A DNA stretch of 39,071 bases. Origin: DASUDX01 sp036275365. Lineage in GTDB: Bacteria > Pseudomonadota > Gammaproteobacteria > Nevskiales > Nevskiaceae. Positions 34,401-39,071 of this stretch are shown one piece after another. Made by a program: the position numbers and the translations under genes. The DNA is taken from the NCBI GenBank assembly GCA_036275365.1, contig DASUDX010000029.1:1-39071 (forward strand), written 5' to 3'. The notes below the pieces were generated by a model, which did no database searches, was not told the origin of the DNA, and saw nothing but the letters and a program-made list of their open reading frames with translations. Numbering within the stretch: position 1 is the stretch's first letter; each line of letters opens with the position of its first letter.

Positions 34401-34474
34401 GCATGGCTGTAGCTGATGAAGGCCCAGTAGCGGGCGCCGGCGGGCAGTGCGGTGCGGCTGGCCTCGGTCCCCAT
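31415..34474 (-). CDS. TIR-domain / transmembrane / WD40-propeller protein
   Basis: A 1019-residue protein in three parts. An N-terminal TIR domain (about 14-150) shows WAFISYSHADEAWARWL, PVFRDREELSSAPELAAVI, and SRWVNEEIRSFKRLG, where Glu104 or Glu105 fits the catalytic glutamate of NADase TIRs. A single membrane helix (about 201-222) follows a very basic stretch (RQRERQRRRRES). From about residue 280 to 990 there are many WD40-type blades, for example IQIWDARSGEPL, LRVWDLDR, IEVWELASG, and KVWNLAFHPDGGSLVSVGGD. The TIR part would lie in the cytoplasm; which side the propeller occupies depends on topology. TIR-WD40 proteins are suspected defence or signalling proteins, with no NTPase domain here. 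ATG 34474 has AGGGGAG upstream; the frame stays open much further but only antisense to the radical SAM gene. Confidence 0.85.
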   Translation of the reverse strand: MGTEASRTALPAGARYWAFISYSHADEAWARWLHRALERYRVPRHLRARGGAGLPARLTPVFRDREELSSAPELAAVIQAALVQSHSLIVIASPRAAASRWVNEEIRSFKRLGRESRIFVLIVDGDPQAGAGAGCLPPALIEGHDAQGRPDGRVAEPLAADVRPGRSRRHEALQQLVAGLLEVGLDELRQRERQRRRRESLGVAAAASLLLAAFLGLWQWQQGLRAREAERQLRERLFDAAGQALAEGRGAQAAALLMEALPLAGAEEDARQLLAQALPMVEAAEVFPPPAEPGHSFGQVALSGDGGTLLRLQVPTADAAAPGRLQLSRLDGGEPLELDRLPPSSSLVVSADGSRGLALIPAAAGAAEVRVYDLREGRQLLRATGGNSRWFFHSALLYFLADRELQRLATLDAAAAAQIWTVGEAAPRTLPGGPYLSLAMAPDGTRVVSADGRGAIQIWDARSGEPLRGFQTRPAGPSAAFFAGPSRVVTLGEGGAINLWDAERGEWLGGLYGHGNAVWFAQVSLDGRYLFTRSSEDPLRVWDLDRLRARFTSERRSEGYIAAGIDPSGRWFFGQNEQRTAIEVWELASGRRWGRLEGHHGTLVGLDGSADGQWLATAGVDGRVLRWRLAALRGGGVARLALPPPSAPPRHDLHWAGFADQGRQLLIAAPGPTVQRLRWPSREPLPALTAGSDLRTVSLSGDGRVLVGLEQAGALMLWPLDGSPPRRLALPAGLALQPYLAVDRTASRLASHADGQVWLWQPAPDEAPQPLGEPGEALWRLEFSPDDAELIGLGQRGALSRWSLDGRPRPAFTRHRDKVWNLAFHPDGGSLVSVGGDGRALHHDRGSGRLLQQLDRPGTALTSVAWVDARTVALGDDRGQLLLWRPQDGRLEIRSGLAPGISNDLALSPDRRLAVSPAWASFELGIWSLGSGRLLRRWQDPDGRTFSAVEIAPDGSALLASGHSRRDDHSLLLFDLAPERREVETLRRLAECRLPWLSRQGRLEPRLPDPLACAPPARR

Positions 34475-34528
34475 CGCTCCCCTGCGCTGTGAGGTTTCCG
34501 CCGTCTCGCCCGGCACGGCCCCACCAGA

Positions 34529-34558
34529 ATGACAGCCGGCCAGGATCAGGGCTAGATT
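34529..34558 (+). promoter_or_regulatory. Candidate promoter of the radical SAM operon
   Basis: ATGACA (34529-34534), an 18-nt spacer and TAGATT (34553-34558), the same -10 as the alkB promoter. A purine-rich ribosome-binding site, GGGAGGGGGAG, immediately precedes the ATG at 34580. Confidence 0.45.
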
Positions 34559-34579
34559 CGAGACGGGAGGGGGAGACCG

Positions 34580-36550
34580 ATGGCCAAGCCGTGCGTCGCG
34601 CTGGTCAACATGCCCTTCGCCAGCGTGCATCGTCCCTCGCTGGCCCTGGGGCTGCTGCAACCGCTGGCGCGCGCGGCGGGCTTCCGCGCCGATCTGCACC
34701 TGTTCAATCTGCGCCTGGCGCAGCGCCTTGGCCTCGGCCCCTACGAGTATCTGGCCGGGGGCCAGCTCGCCGACGGCGATGGCGTGGCGATCGAACATCT
34801 CTCCGGGGAGTGGCTGTTCTCGCGCTGCTTCCACGGCCGGGCGGCGCCACCGGCGGCGGACTATCTGGCCGCCCTCCGCCAGCGGCTGTCTCCGCACTCG
34901 CGGCTGCCCGGACTGCTGCGGCGGGTGCGCCGCCAGATCGCGCCCTTCCTGGCCGACTGCCTGGCCGCCACCGACTGGTCGCGCTACACCCTGGTGGGGT
35001 TCTCCACCACCTTCGAGCAGACCTTCGCCAGCCTCTGTCTGGCGCGCGCGCTCAAGCACCGCCATCCACAGCTGCGCATCGCCTTCGGCGGCGCCAACTG
35101 CGAGGCCGGCATGGGGCTGGCGCTGGCGCGGCACTATCCCTTCGTCGACTATGTCTGCCGCGGCGAGGCCGACCGCGCCTGGCCGGAGCTGCTCGAGGCG
35201 CTGGCGCGGGGCGAGGACGGCAGCGGCATCCGCGGCTTCACCGCCCGCCGCGCCGGCGTGCTGATCGACAACGGCACGCCGCCGCCGACCGAGGCGCTGG
35301 ATGCCCTGCCCACCCCGGACTACGACGACTACTTCCAGACCCTCACCGCGCTCGATCTGACCCGCGCCAACCCGCGCCGGGCGGTGTTGCTGGAAAGCTC
35401 GCGCGGCTGCTGGTGGGGGGCCAGGAGCCACTGCACCTTCTGCGGCCTCAATGGTGCCGGCATGGCCTTCCGCCGCAAGTCGCCGCAGCGGGCGCTGGAG
35501 GAAGCCAGCCAGCTGGTCGAGCGCCACGGCAGCGAGCTGCTGCAGTACACCGACAACATTCTCGATCCGCGCTACTTCGCCAGCTATCTGCCGGCGCTGG
35601 CCGAGGCGCGGCTGGGCGCGGGGCTGTTCTACGAAACCAAGTCCAACCTGCGCCGCGAGCAGCTGCGCACCCTGGCCGAGGCCGGGGTCGAGGCGATCCA
35701 GCCGGGCATCGAGAGCTTCGACGACGAGGTGCTGCGGCTGATGGGCAAGGGCGTGACCGGGCTGCACAACCTCGCGGTGCTGAAGTGGGCGCGGCTCTAC
35801 GGGGTGCAGGTGCTGTGGAACTTCCTCTACGGCTTCCCGCGCGAGCCGCGGGCCGCCTACCGCAGCCAGGCCGCACTGTTCCGCCGCTGCGGCCATCTGG
35901 ATCCGCCGCAGGCGGTGAGCGCGATCCGCCTCGACCGCTTCAGCCCCTACCAGCGCCGGCCCGAGGCCTACGGGCTGGAGGCGGTGCGTCCGGGCTGGGC
36001 CTATGCCTTCGTCTACGCCCTGCCCGAGGCCGAGCTGATGGAGCTCGCCTACTTCTTCGACTACCGCCACGCCGATGGACGCGAGCCGCGCCGCTACAGC
36101 CGCGCGCTGATCGGCGCCGCCCTGGCCTGGCAGCGGCCGGCCGACCCGGGGCCGCGGCTGCTGCAGGCCCTGCCCACCCCCGCCGGGGGTCTGGAGATCT
36201 GGGACACCCGTCATCCCTCGGCCCGGCGCCGTCACCGGCTGACCGCCGCCGAGGCCCGCCTCTACGCCGCGCTGGACACCCCACGCCGCGCCGAGCGGGT
36301 CAGCCTGCTGGGTCTGGCCGCCGGCCTGGCGCCGGCGGAGAGCGAGCGCTGCCTGCGCCGCTGGGATCGCGCCGGCCTGATCGCCCGCCGCCACGGCAGC
36401 GTGCTGGGGCTCGCCCTGATCGACGACCCCACCCTGGCTGCACTGGCGCTGCCGGACCCCGGTGCCGCCGCCCTGCAGGACCCCCCTTCACCCACGGAGA
36501 ACCGCGCATGGCACCCAGTACCCGCAAGCCGCCCGTCCAGCCTGGCCTGA
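34580..36550 (+). CDS. Cobalamin-binding radical SAM protein, RiPP-maturation C-methyltransferase type
   Basis: A 656-residue enzyme. The N-terminal part (about 5-245) is a B12-binding Rossmann domain with a distinctive start, VALVNMPFASVHRPSLALGL and LFNLRLAQRLGLGPYEYL, and later GFSTTFEQTFASLCLAR and VCRGEADRAWPELLEA. The radical SAM core has ESSRGCWWGARSHCTFCGLN, with the [4Fe-4S] cysteines at 277, 285 and 288 (C-x7-C-x2-C). It continues with LQYTDNILDPRYF, FYETKSNLRREQL, EAIQPGIESFDDEVLRLMGK and WNFLYGFPREP. The CWWGA-HCTFCGLNG signature is that of RiPP-maturation radical SAM proteins, which are thought to methylate unactivated carbons on peptides. The 3' end overlaps the next small gene by 43 nt. 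The last 20 or so residues look non-conserved. Confidence 0.92.
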   Translation: MAKPCVALVNMPFASVHRPSLALGLLQPLARAAGFRADLHLFNLRLAQRLGLGPYEYLAGGQLADGDGVAIEHLSGEWLFSRCFHGRAAPPAADYLAALRQRLSPHSRLPGLLRRVRRQIAPFLADCLAATDWSRYTLVGFSTTFEQTFASLCLARALKHRHPQLRIAFGGANCEAGMGLALARHYPFVDYVCRGEADRAWPELLEALARGEDGSGIRGFTARRAGVLIDNGTPPPTEALDALPTPDYDDYFQTLTALDLTRANPRRAVLLESSRGCWWGARSHCTFCGLNGAGMAFRRKSPQRALEEASQLVERHGSELLQYTDNILDPRYFASYLPALAEARLGAGLFYETKSNLRREQLRTLAEAGVEAIQPGIESFDDEVLRLMGKGVTGLHNLAVLKWARLYGVQVLWNFLYGFPREPRAAYRSQAALFRRCGHLDPPQAVSAIRLDRFSPYQRRPEAYGLEAVRPGWAYAFVYALPEAELMELAYFFDYRHADGREPRRYSRALIGAALAWQRPADPGPRLLQALPTPAGGLEIWDTRHPSARRRHRLTAAEARLYAALDTPRRAERVSLLGLAAGLAPAESERCLRRWDRAGLIARRHGSVLGLALIDDPTLAALALPDPGAAALQDPPSPTENRAWHPVPASRPSSLA

Positions 36551-36942
36551 TCCAGTACCGCGTCACCGTCGACCGCGTCAGCGGCAGCATCGTCGGGGTC
36601 GATCACATCGATCCCGCCCGCGGCGTGTTCACCGACATCACCGAGGACTTCAAGCGCTACAACACCGAGCCGGAGCCGGCGGCCACGCGGAGCGTGAAAA
36701 CCCGCCCGGAGAACGCGGCCCGCTGGGCCGCCGCCTTCGGCAAGATCCACTGGCCGGTGCTGCCCTCGCCGGATGTCGGGCCGATCGGACCGGTCCAGCC
36801 GAAGAACGATCCGCGCCTGGTGCTCACCCCCAAGCCCGGGCTCAAGGACAAGCTCGGACCCAAGGTCAACCCGGCGCTGCCGTCGACGGTCAAGGCGATG
36901 CCCAAGACGCCCGGCGGAAAAGGCGCCTCCGGCAAGCGCTGA
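36508..36942 (+). CDS. Small proline-rich protein, candidate substrate of the radical SAM enzyme
   Basis: A 144-residue protein of no recognised family. The N-terminal half (about 13-55) looks like a small folded unit (GLIQYRVTVDRVSGSIVGVD, ARGVFTDITEDFKRYN). From residue 82 the sequence is strikingly rich in proline, with about 14 in 63 residues, and in lysine toward the end (PVLPSPDVGPIGPVQPK, LTPKPGLKDKLGPKVNP, ending GGKGASGKR). There is no cysteine, signal peptide or membrane segment. Its ATG lies inside the radical SAM gene (43-nt overlap) after a GGAGA ribosome-binding site, so the two are made together. A precursor or substrate peptide of the enzyme is the leading idea, with the N-terminal half as leader. 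An unrelated structural role is possible. Confidence 0.75.
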   Translation: MAPSTRKPPVQPGLIQYRVTVDRVSGSIVGVDHIDPARGVFTDITEDFKRYNTEPEPAATRSVKTRPENAARWAAAFGKIHWPVLPSPDVGPIGPVQPKNDPRLVLTPKPGLKDKLGPKVNPALPSTVKAMPKTPGGKGASGKR

Positions 36943-36965
36943 GGGCGGCGGCGGGCATATCCTTC

Positions 36966-36987
36966 TATCCGCATAGACGGATATACT
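36966..36987 (+). promoter_or_regulatory. ahcY promoter with TATCCG-N6-CGGATA operator
   Basis: The perfect palindrome TATCCG (36966-36971), CATAGA, CGGATA (36978-36983) overlaps a good -10 element, TATACT (36982-36987). No strong -35 is seen. Its left half, CTATCCGCATA, recurs at the metK promoter. Position and sequence suggest a repressor site, most simply SahR-like. Confidence 0.65.
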
Positions 36988-36997
36988 GGGCCATCGC

Positions 36998-37073
36998 CCG
37001 GCGAGGGGCGCTGCGACCGCGGGCTGTCGACCCGCGGCCAGGCTTGCCGGCACCTTCCGCTTCAACCGCGCCC
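36998..37073 (+). ncRNA. S-adenosylhomocysteine (SAH) riboswitch upstream of ahcY
   Basis: The leader folds as the SAH-sensing RNA. P1 pairs CCGGCGAG (36998-37005) with CTTGCCGG (37043-37050), with one G-U pair. P2 pairs CCGCGGG (37017-37023) with CCCGCGG (37031-37037). The conserved core reads GAGGGGCGCTGCGACC and GCCAGGCTTG. The pseudoknot pairs GGGCGC (37006-37011) with GCGCCC (37068-37073). High SAH is known to stabilise this class and turn on genes for SAH removal, and the next gene is SAH hydrolase. The ribosome-binding site GAGGA (37088-37092) lies 15 nt beyond the pseudoknot. Confidence 0.92.
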
Positions 37074-37098
37074 GCTGCCGCGATTCCGAGGATCCGCC

Positions 37099-38544
37099 AT
37101 GCACGCCCAGGTCAAAGCCGTCGAGAAGTTCACCGATTTCAAGGTCAAGGACATGACCTTGGCCGAGTTCGGCCGCAAGCGCATCCGCATGGCCGAGGAG
37201 GAGATGCCGGGCCTGATGGCGATCCGCGCCAAGTACGCGCCGGCCCAGCCGCTCAAGGGCGTGCGCCTGACCGGCTCGCTGCACATGACCAAGGAAACCG
37301 CGGTGCTGCTGGAGACGCTCAAGGCGCTCGGGGCCTCGGTGCGCTGGGCCTCCTGCAACATCTTCTCCACCCAGGACGACGCCGCCGCCGCGGTCGCCGC
37401 CGCCGGCACCCCGGTGTTCGCCTGGAAGGGCGAGAGCCTGGAGGAGTACTGGGACTGCACGCTGGACTGCGTCACCCACCGTCTGCCCGACGGCACCCTG
37501 ACCGGCCCCGAGCTGGTGGTGGACGACGGCGGCGATGTCACCCTGCTGATCCACAAGGGCTATGAGCTGGAGCAGGGCGACACCTGGGTGAACACGCCCA
37601 GCGACAACCACGAGGTGCAGGTGATCAAGAACCTGCTCAAGAAGGTTGCCAAGGAGCGCCCGGGCTTCTGGACCCGCGTGGTCAAGGACTGGCGCGGCGT
37701 GGCCGAAGAGACCACCACCGGCGTGCACCGCCTCTACCAGATGATGGAAGCGGGCAAGCTGCTGGTGCCGGCGATCAATGTCAACGACTCGGTCACCAAG
37801 TCCAAGTTCGATAATCTCTACGGCTGCCGGGAGTCGCTGGCCGACGGCATCAAGCGCGCCACCGATCTGATGATCGCCGGCAAGGTCGCCTTCGTCGCCG
37901 GCTACGGCGATGTGGGCAAGGGCAGCGCCCACTCCCTGCGCGGTCTCGGCGCCCGCGTCATCGTCTCCGAGATCGACCCCATCAACGCCCTGCAGGCGGC
38001 GATGGAAGGCTTCGAGGTGAAGACCATCGAGGATGTGCTGCCGTTCGCCGACATCTATGTCGCCGCCACCGGCAACAAGGACATCATCACCCTCGAGCAC
38101 ATGCGGGCGATGAAGAACAACGCCCTGGTCTGCAACATCGGCCACTTCGACAACGAGATCCAGATGGATCGGCTCAATGCCTCGGGCGCGGTGCGCGAGC
38201 AGATCAAGCCGCAGACCGATCGCTACACCTTCGCCGACACCGGCCGCTCGATCTACATCCTCGCCGAGGGCCGTCTGATCAACCTCGGCTGCGCCCATGG
38301 CCACCCGGCGTTCGTGATGTCCAACAGCTTCTCCAACCAGACCCTCGCGGCGATGGACCTGTGGAAGAACAAGGACGCCTACCGGCCGCAGGTCTACCGC
38401 CTGCCCAAGAAGCTGGACGAGGAAGTGGCGGCCCTGCATCTGGAGCAGATCGGCGTGAAGCTGACCAAGCTCACCCCGTCGCAGGCCGAATACCTCGGCG
38501 TGCCGGTCGAGGGGCCCTACAAGCCGGAGCATTACCGCTACTGA
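37099..38544 (+). CDS. ahcY: S-adenosylhomocysteine hydrolase (adenosylhomocysteinase)
   Basis: Splits SAH into adenosine and homocysteine, relieving product inhibition of methyltransferases and feeding methionine resynthesis. The protein has 481 residues, including the insert typical of proteobacterial enzymes. Signatures are LTGSLHMTKETAVLLETL, NIFSTQDDAAAAVA, VNDSVTKSKFDNLYGCRESL, the NAD loop FVAGYGDVGKGSAHSL and the C-terminal GPYKPEHYRY. The start ATG 37099 follows GAGGA at 37088-37092. Expression is likely set by the SAH riboswitch and the operator in its leader. It works with MetK upstream and MetF downstream in the SAM cycle. Confidence 0.98.
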   Translation: MHAQVKAVEKFTDFKVKDMTLAEFGRKRIRMAEEEMPGLMAIRAKYAPAQPLKGVRLTGSLHMTKETAVLLETLKALGASVRWASCNIFSTQDDAAAAVAAAGTPVFAWKGESLEEYWDCTLDCVTHRLPDGTLTGPELVVDDGGDVTLLIHKGYELEQGDTWVNTPSDNHEVQVIKNLLKKVAKERPGFWTRVVKDWRGVAEETTTGVHRLYQMMEAGKLLVPAINVNDSVTKSKFDNLYGCRESLADGIKRATDLMIAGKVAFVAGYGDVGKGSAHSLRGLGARVIVSEIDPINALQAAMEGFEVKTIEDVLPFADIYVAATGNKDIITLEHMRAMKNNALVCNIGHFDNEIQMDRLNASGAVREQIKPQTDRYTFADTGRSIYILAEGRLINLGCAHGHPAFVMSNSFSNQTLAAMDLWKNKDAYRPQVYRLPKKLDEEVAALHLEQIGVKLTKLTPSQAEYLGVPVEGPYKPEHYRY

Positions 38545-38562
38545 GGCCGGATGCGGCCTCAG
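38541..38562 (+). terminator. Hairpin at the ahcY stop codon
   Basis: A perfect 9-bp stem, CTGAGGCCG (38541-38549) and CGGCCTCAG (38554-38562), with a GATG loop, begins at the ahcY stop codon. No U tract follows. Confidence 0.55.
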
Positions 38563-38564
38563 CC

Positions 38565-38593
38565 GGGAATCGGGAATGGGGAACCGGGAATCG
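38565..38593 (+). repeat. GGGAATCGGGAAT short repeat, left copy
   Basis: GGGAATCGGGAATGGGGAACCGGGAATCG: four degenerate GGGAAT(C/G)-type units. The 13-mer GGGAATCGGGAAT (38565-38577) has a near-perfect reverse complement at 39010-39024. The start codon of the IVP-like gene (38576) lies inside the repeat. Confidence 0.75.
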
Positions 38594-38963
38594 CGACAAC
38601 GGCCGCATGAACGGCTGGAAGCCTGGCGAGACTCGATGGACCTCGTGGAAGCGGTGCACCGGTTCTCGGCTGCCTTGCCCAGCGATGGGCGGCACGGACT
38701 GACGGCGCAACTCCGAGGAGCCGCCGTCAGCATCCCCGCCACCATCGCGCAAGGCGCAGCCCGGCGATCGCGGCGCGACCCTCTGAAGTTTCTCTCCCCT
38801 GCGCGGGGCTCTCTGGCGGAGGCAGACACCCCGATCAAGATCGCGTGTCGGCTGGGCTTTGCACAGCAGTCTCCGGAGGTTCGCGAACTCGTCGGAACGG
38901 CTGTTGGCCAAGCGAGCCGCGCTGTTGGCCAAGCTGGACGAGGTGGAGCGCGGCAGTCCGTGA
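38576..38963 (+). pseudogene. Frameshifted four-helix-bundle (23S rRNA intervening-sequence protein family) gene
   Basis: The frame from ATG 38576 encodes the typical family start HERLEAWRDSMDLVEAVHRF, then HGLTAQLRGAAVSIPATIAQ, GAARRSRRDPLKFLSPARGS, and IKIACRLGF. After EVREL (about 38890) this frame loses similarity. The expected last helix appears in another frame as ERLLAKRAALLAKLDEVERG (38895-38954), ending at TGA 38961-38963. One extra base near 38885-38895 would explain this. There are also unusual residues (LSPARGS where the family usually has LSIARGS). These small helical proteins were first found in rRNA intervening sequences and have no settled function. Inverted short repeats flank the gene, suggesting an inserted element that is now decaying. 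Confidence 0.75.
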
Positions 38964-38973
38964 ACGCTCGTCT

Positions 38974-39038
38974 TTTCCGATTCTCGATTCCCGGGGCCGC
39001 GCTGTGACCATTCCCGATTCTCCCTCCCCGATTCCCGG
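38974..39038 (-). repeat. ATTCCCGATTCCC short repeats, right copy
   Basis: TTTCCGATTCTCGATTCCCGGGG (38974-38996) and ATTCCCGATTCTCCC with CCCCGATTCCCGG (39010-39038) are reverse-complement versions of the left repeat at 38565-38593. The second block lies within the predicted start of metF. Confidence 0.7.
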
Positions 39039-39071
39039 CGGTCTCGACTTTTCCTTCGAACTGTTTCCGCC
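39004..39071 (+). CDS. metF: Methylenetetrahydrofolate reductase MetF, 5' end only
   Basis: From GTG 39004 the frame reads through the short repeat and then gives GLDFSFELFPP, which matches the conserved start of MetF (SFEFFPP in most bacteria). MetF reduces 5,10-methylene-THF to 5-methyl-THF for methionine synthesis, so it fits the SAM-cycle context of metK and ahcY. Only about 22 residues are in the window. The first 13 or so (TIPDSPSPIPGG) are encoded by repeat sequence. A start at a later codon is possible, but no better start is seen before the conserved block. Confidence 0.75.
   Translation, partial: MTIPDSPSPIPGGLDFSFELFP

Noticed and set aside
34475..36394. Upstream extension of the TIR-WD40 frame to a 1659-residue protein
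   Set aside because: The extension runs antisense to the conserved radical SAM gene, shows no domains, and a good ribosome-binding site with ATG exists at 34474.
38565..39038. CRISPR-like array from the short GGGAATC/GATTCCC repeats
   Set aside because: Units are too short and degenerate, lack regular spacers, and occur in opposite orientations.

Overview
The window is about 39 kb of very GC-rich (about 70%), gene-dense proteobacterial chromosome. Its housekeeping proteins (RpoD, ArgS, PurE/PurK, MetK, AhcY), the S9 peptidase, SufT, ApaG and an IVP-type four-helix-bundle gene set among GGGAATCGGGAAT-like repeats all fit a gammaproteobacterium of the Lysobacterales/Xanthomonadales type. That placement rests on gene content and style, not on a database search. 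No rRNA, tRNA, CRISPR array, prophage or insertion sequence was seen. No stretch over 300 nt lacks a gene; the longest gaps are 5080-5322 and 29974-30184.

Layout. (1) 1-7120: the 3' end of rpoD and its terminator, then argS with an overlapping SPOR-domain gene, an exported S9 peptidase, an HDOD protein, and apaG with sufT on the minus strand. (2) 7237-12737: an RND pump gene, its adaptor, a SIMPL-domain protein and a lipoprotein, tightly packed. (3) 12812-14789: purE-purK and a small membrane protein with a clear terminator. (4) 14901-18383: alkB behind an AT-rich promoter/palindrome, then a hairpin, a rubredoxin, ppnP, a DUF985 cupin and an acyltransferase. (5) 18400-22686, minus strand: a large exported Asp-box/FN3 protein with a GlyGly-CTERM-like tail, and a BlaI/M56 regulatory pair. 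(6) 22789-28405: a probable nickel/cobalt acquisition locus made of a TonB-dependent receptor, a NikK-like DUF4198 protein (opposite strand), a TPR protein, a HupE/UreJ permease and a NikL/CbiL-like membrane-anchored protein. (7) 28498-29973, minus strand: an exported DUF4331 protein. (8) 30070-39071: a SAM-cycle region with metK, ahcY and the start of metF.

The most interesting part is region 8. Between metK and ahcY lie two divergent accessory units. One is a TIR-transmembrane-WD40 protein. The other is a cobalamin-binding radical SAM protein of the RiPP-maturation C-methyltransferase type, whose gene overlaps a small proline-rich protein with no cysteine that could be its substrate. ahcY is preceded by a well-formed SAH riboswitch, and its promoter carries a TATCCG-N6-CGGATA palindrome whose left half recurs in front of metK. 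This suggests control by both a repressor (SahR-like, inferred) and an RNA switch. An enzyme that uses SAM and B12 therefore sits among the genes that make SAM and remove SAH, and a Ni/Co uptake locus lies a few kb away. Downstream of ahcY, a frameshifted IVP gene is bounded by inverted short repeats, and the same repeat appears to encode the first residues of metF.
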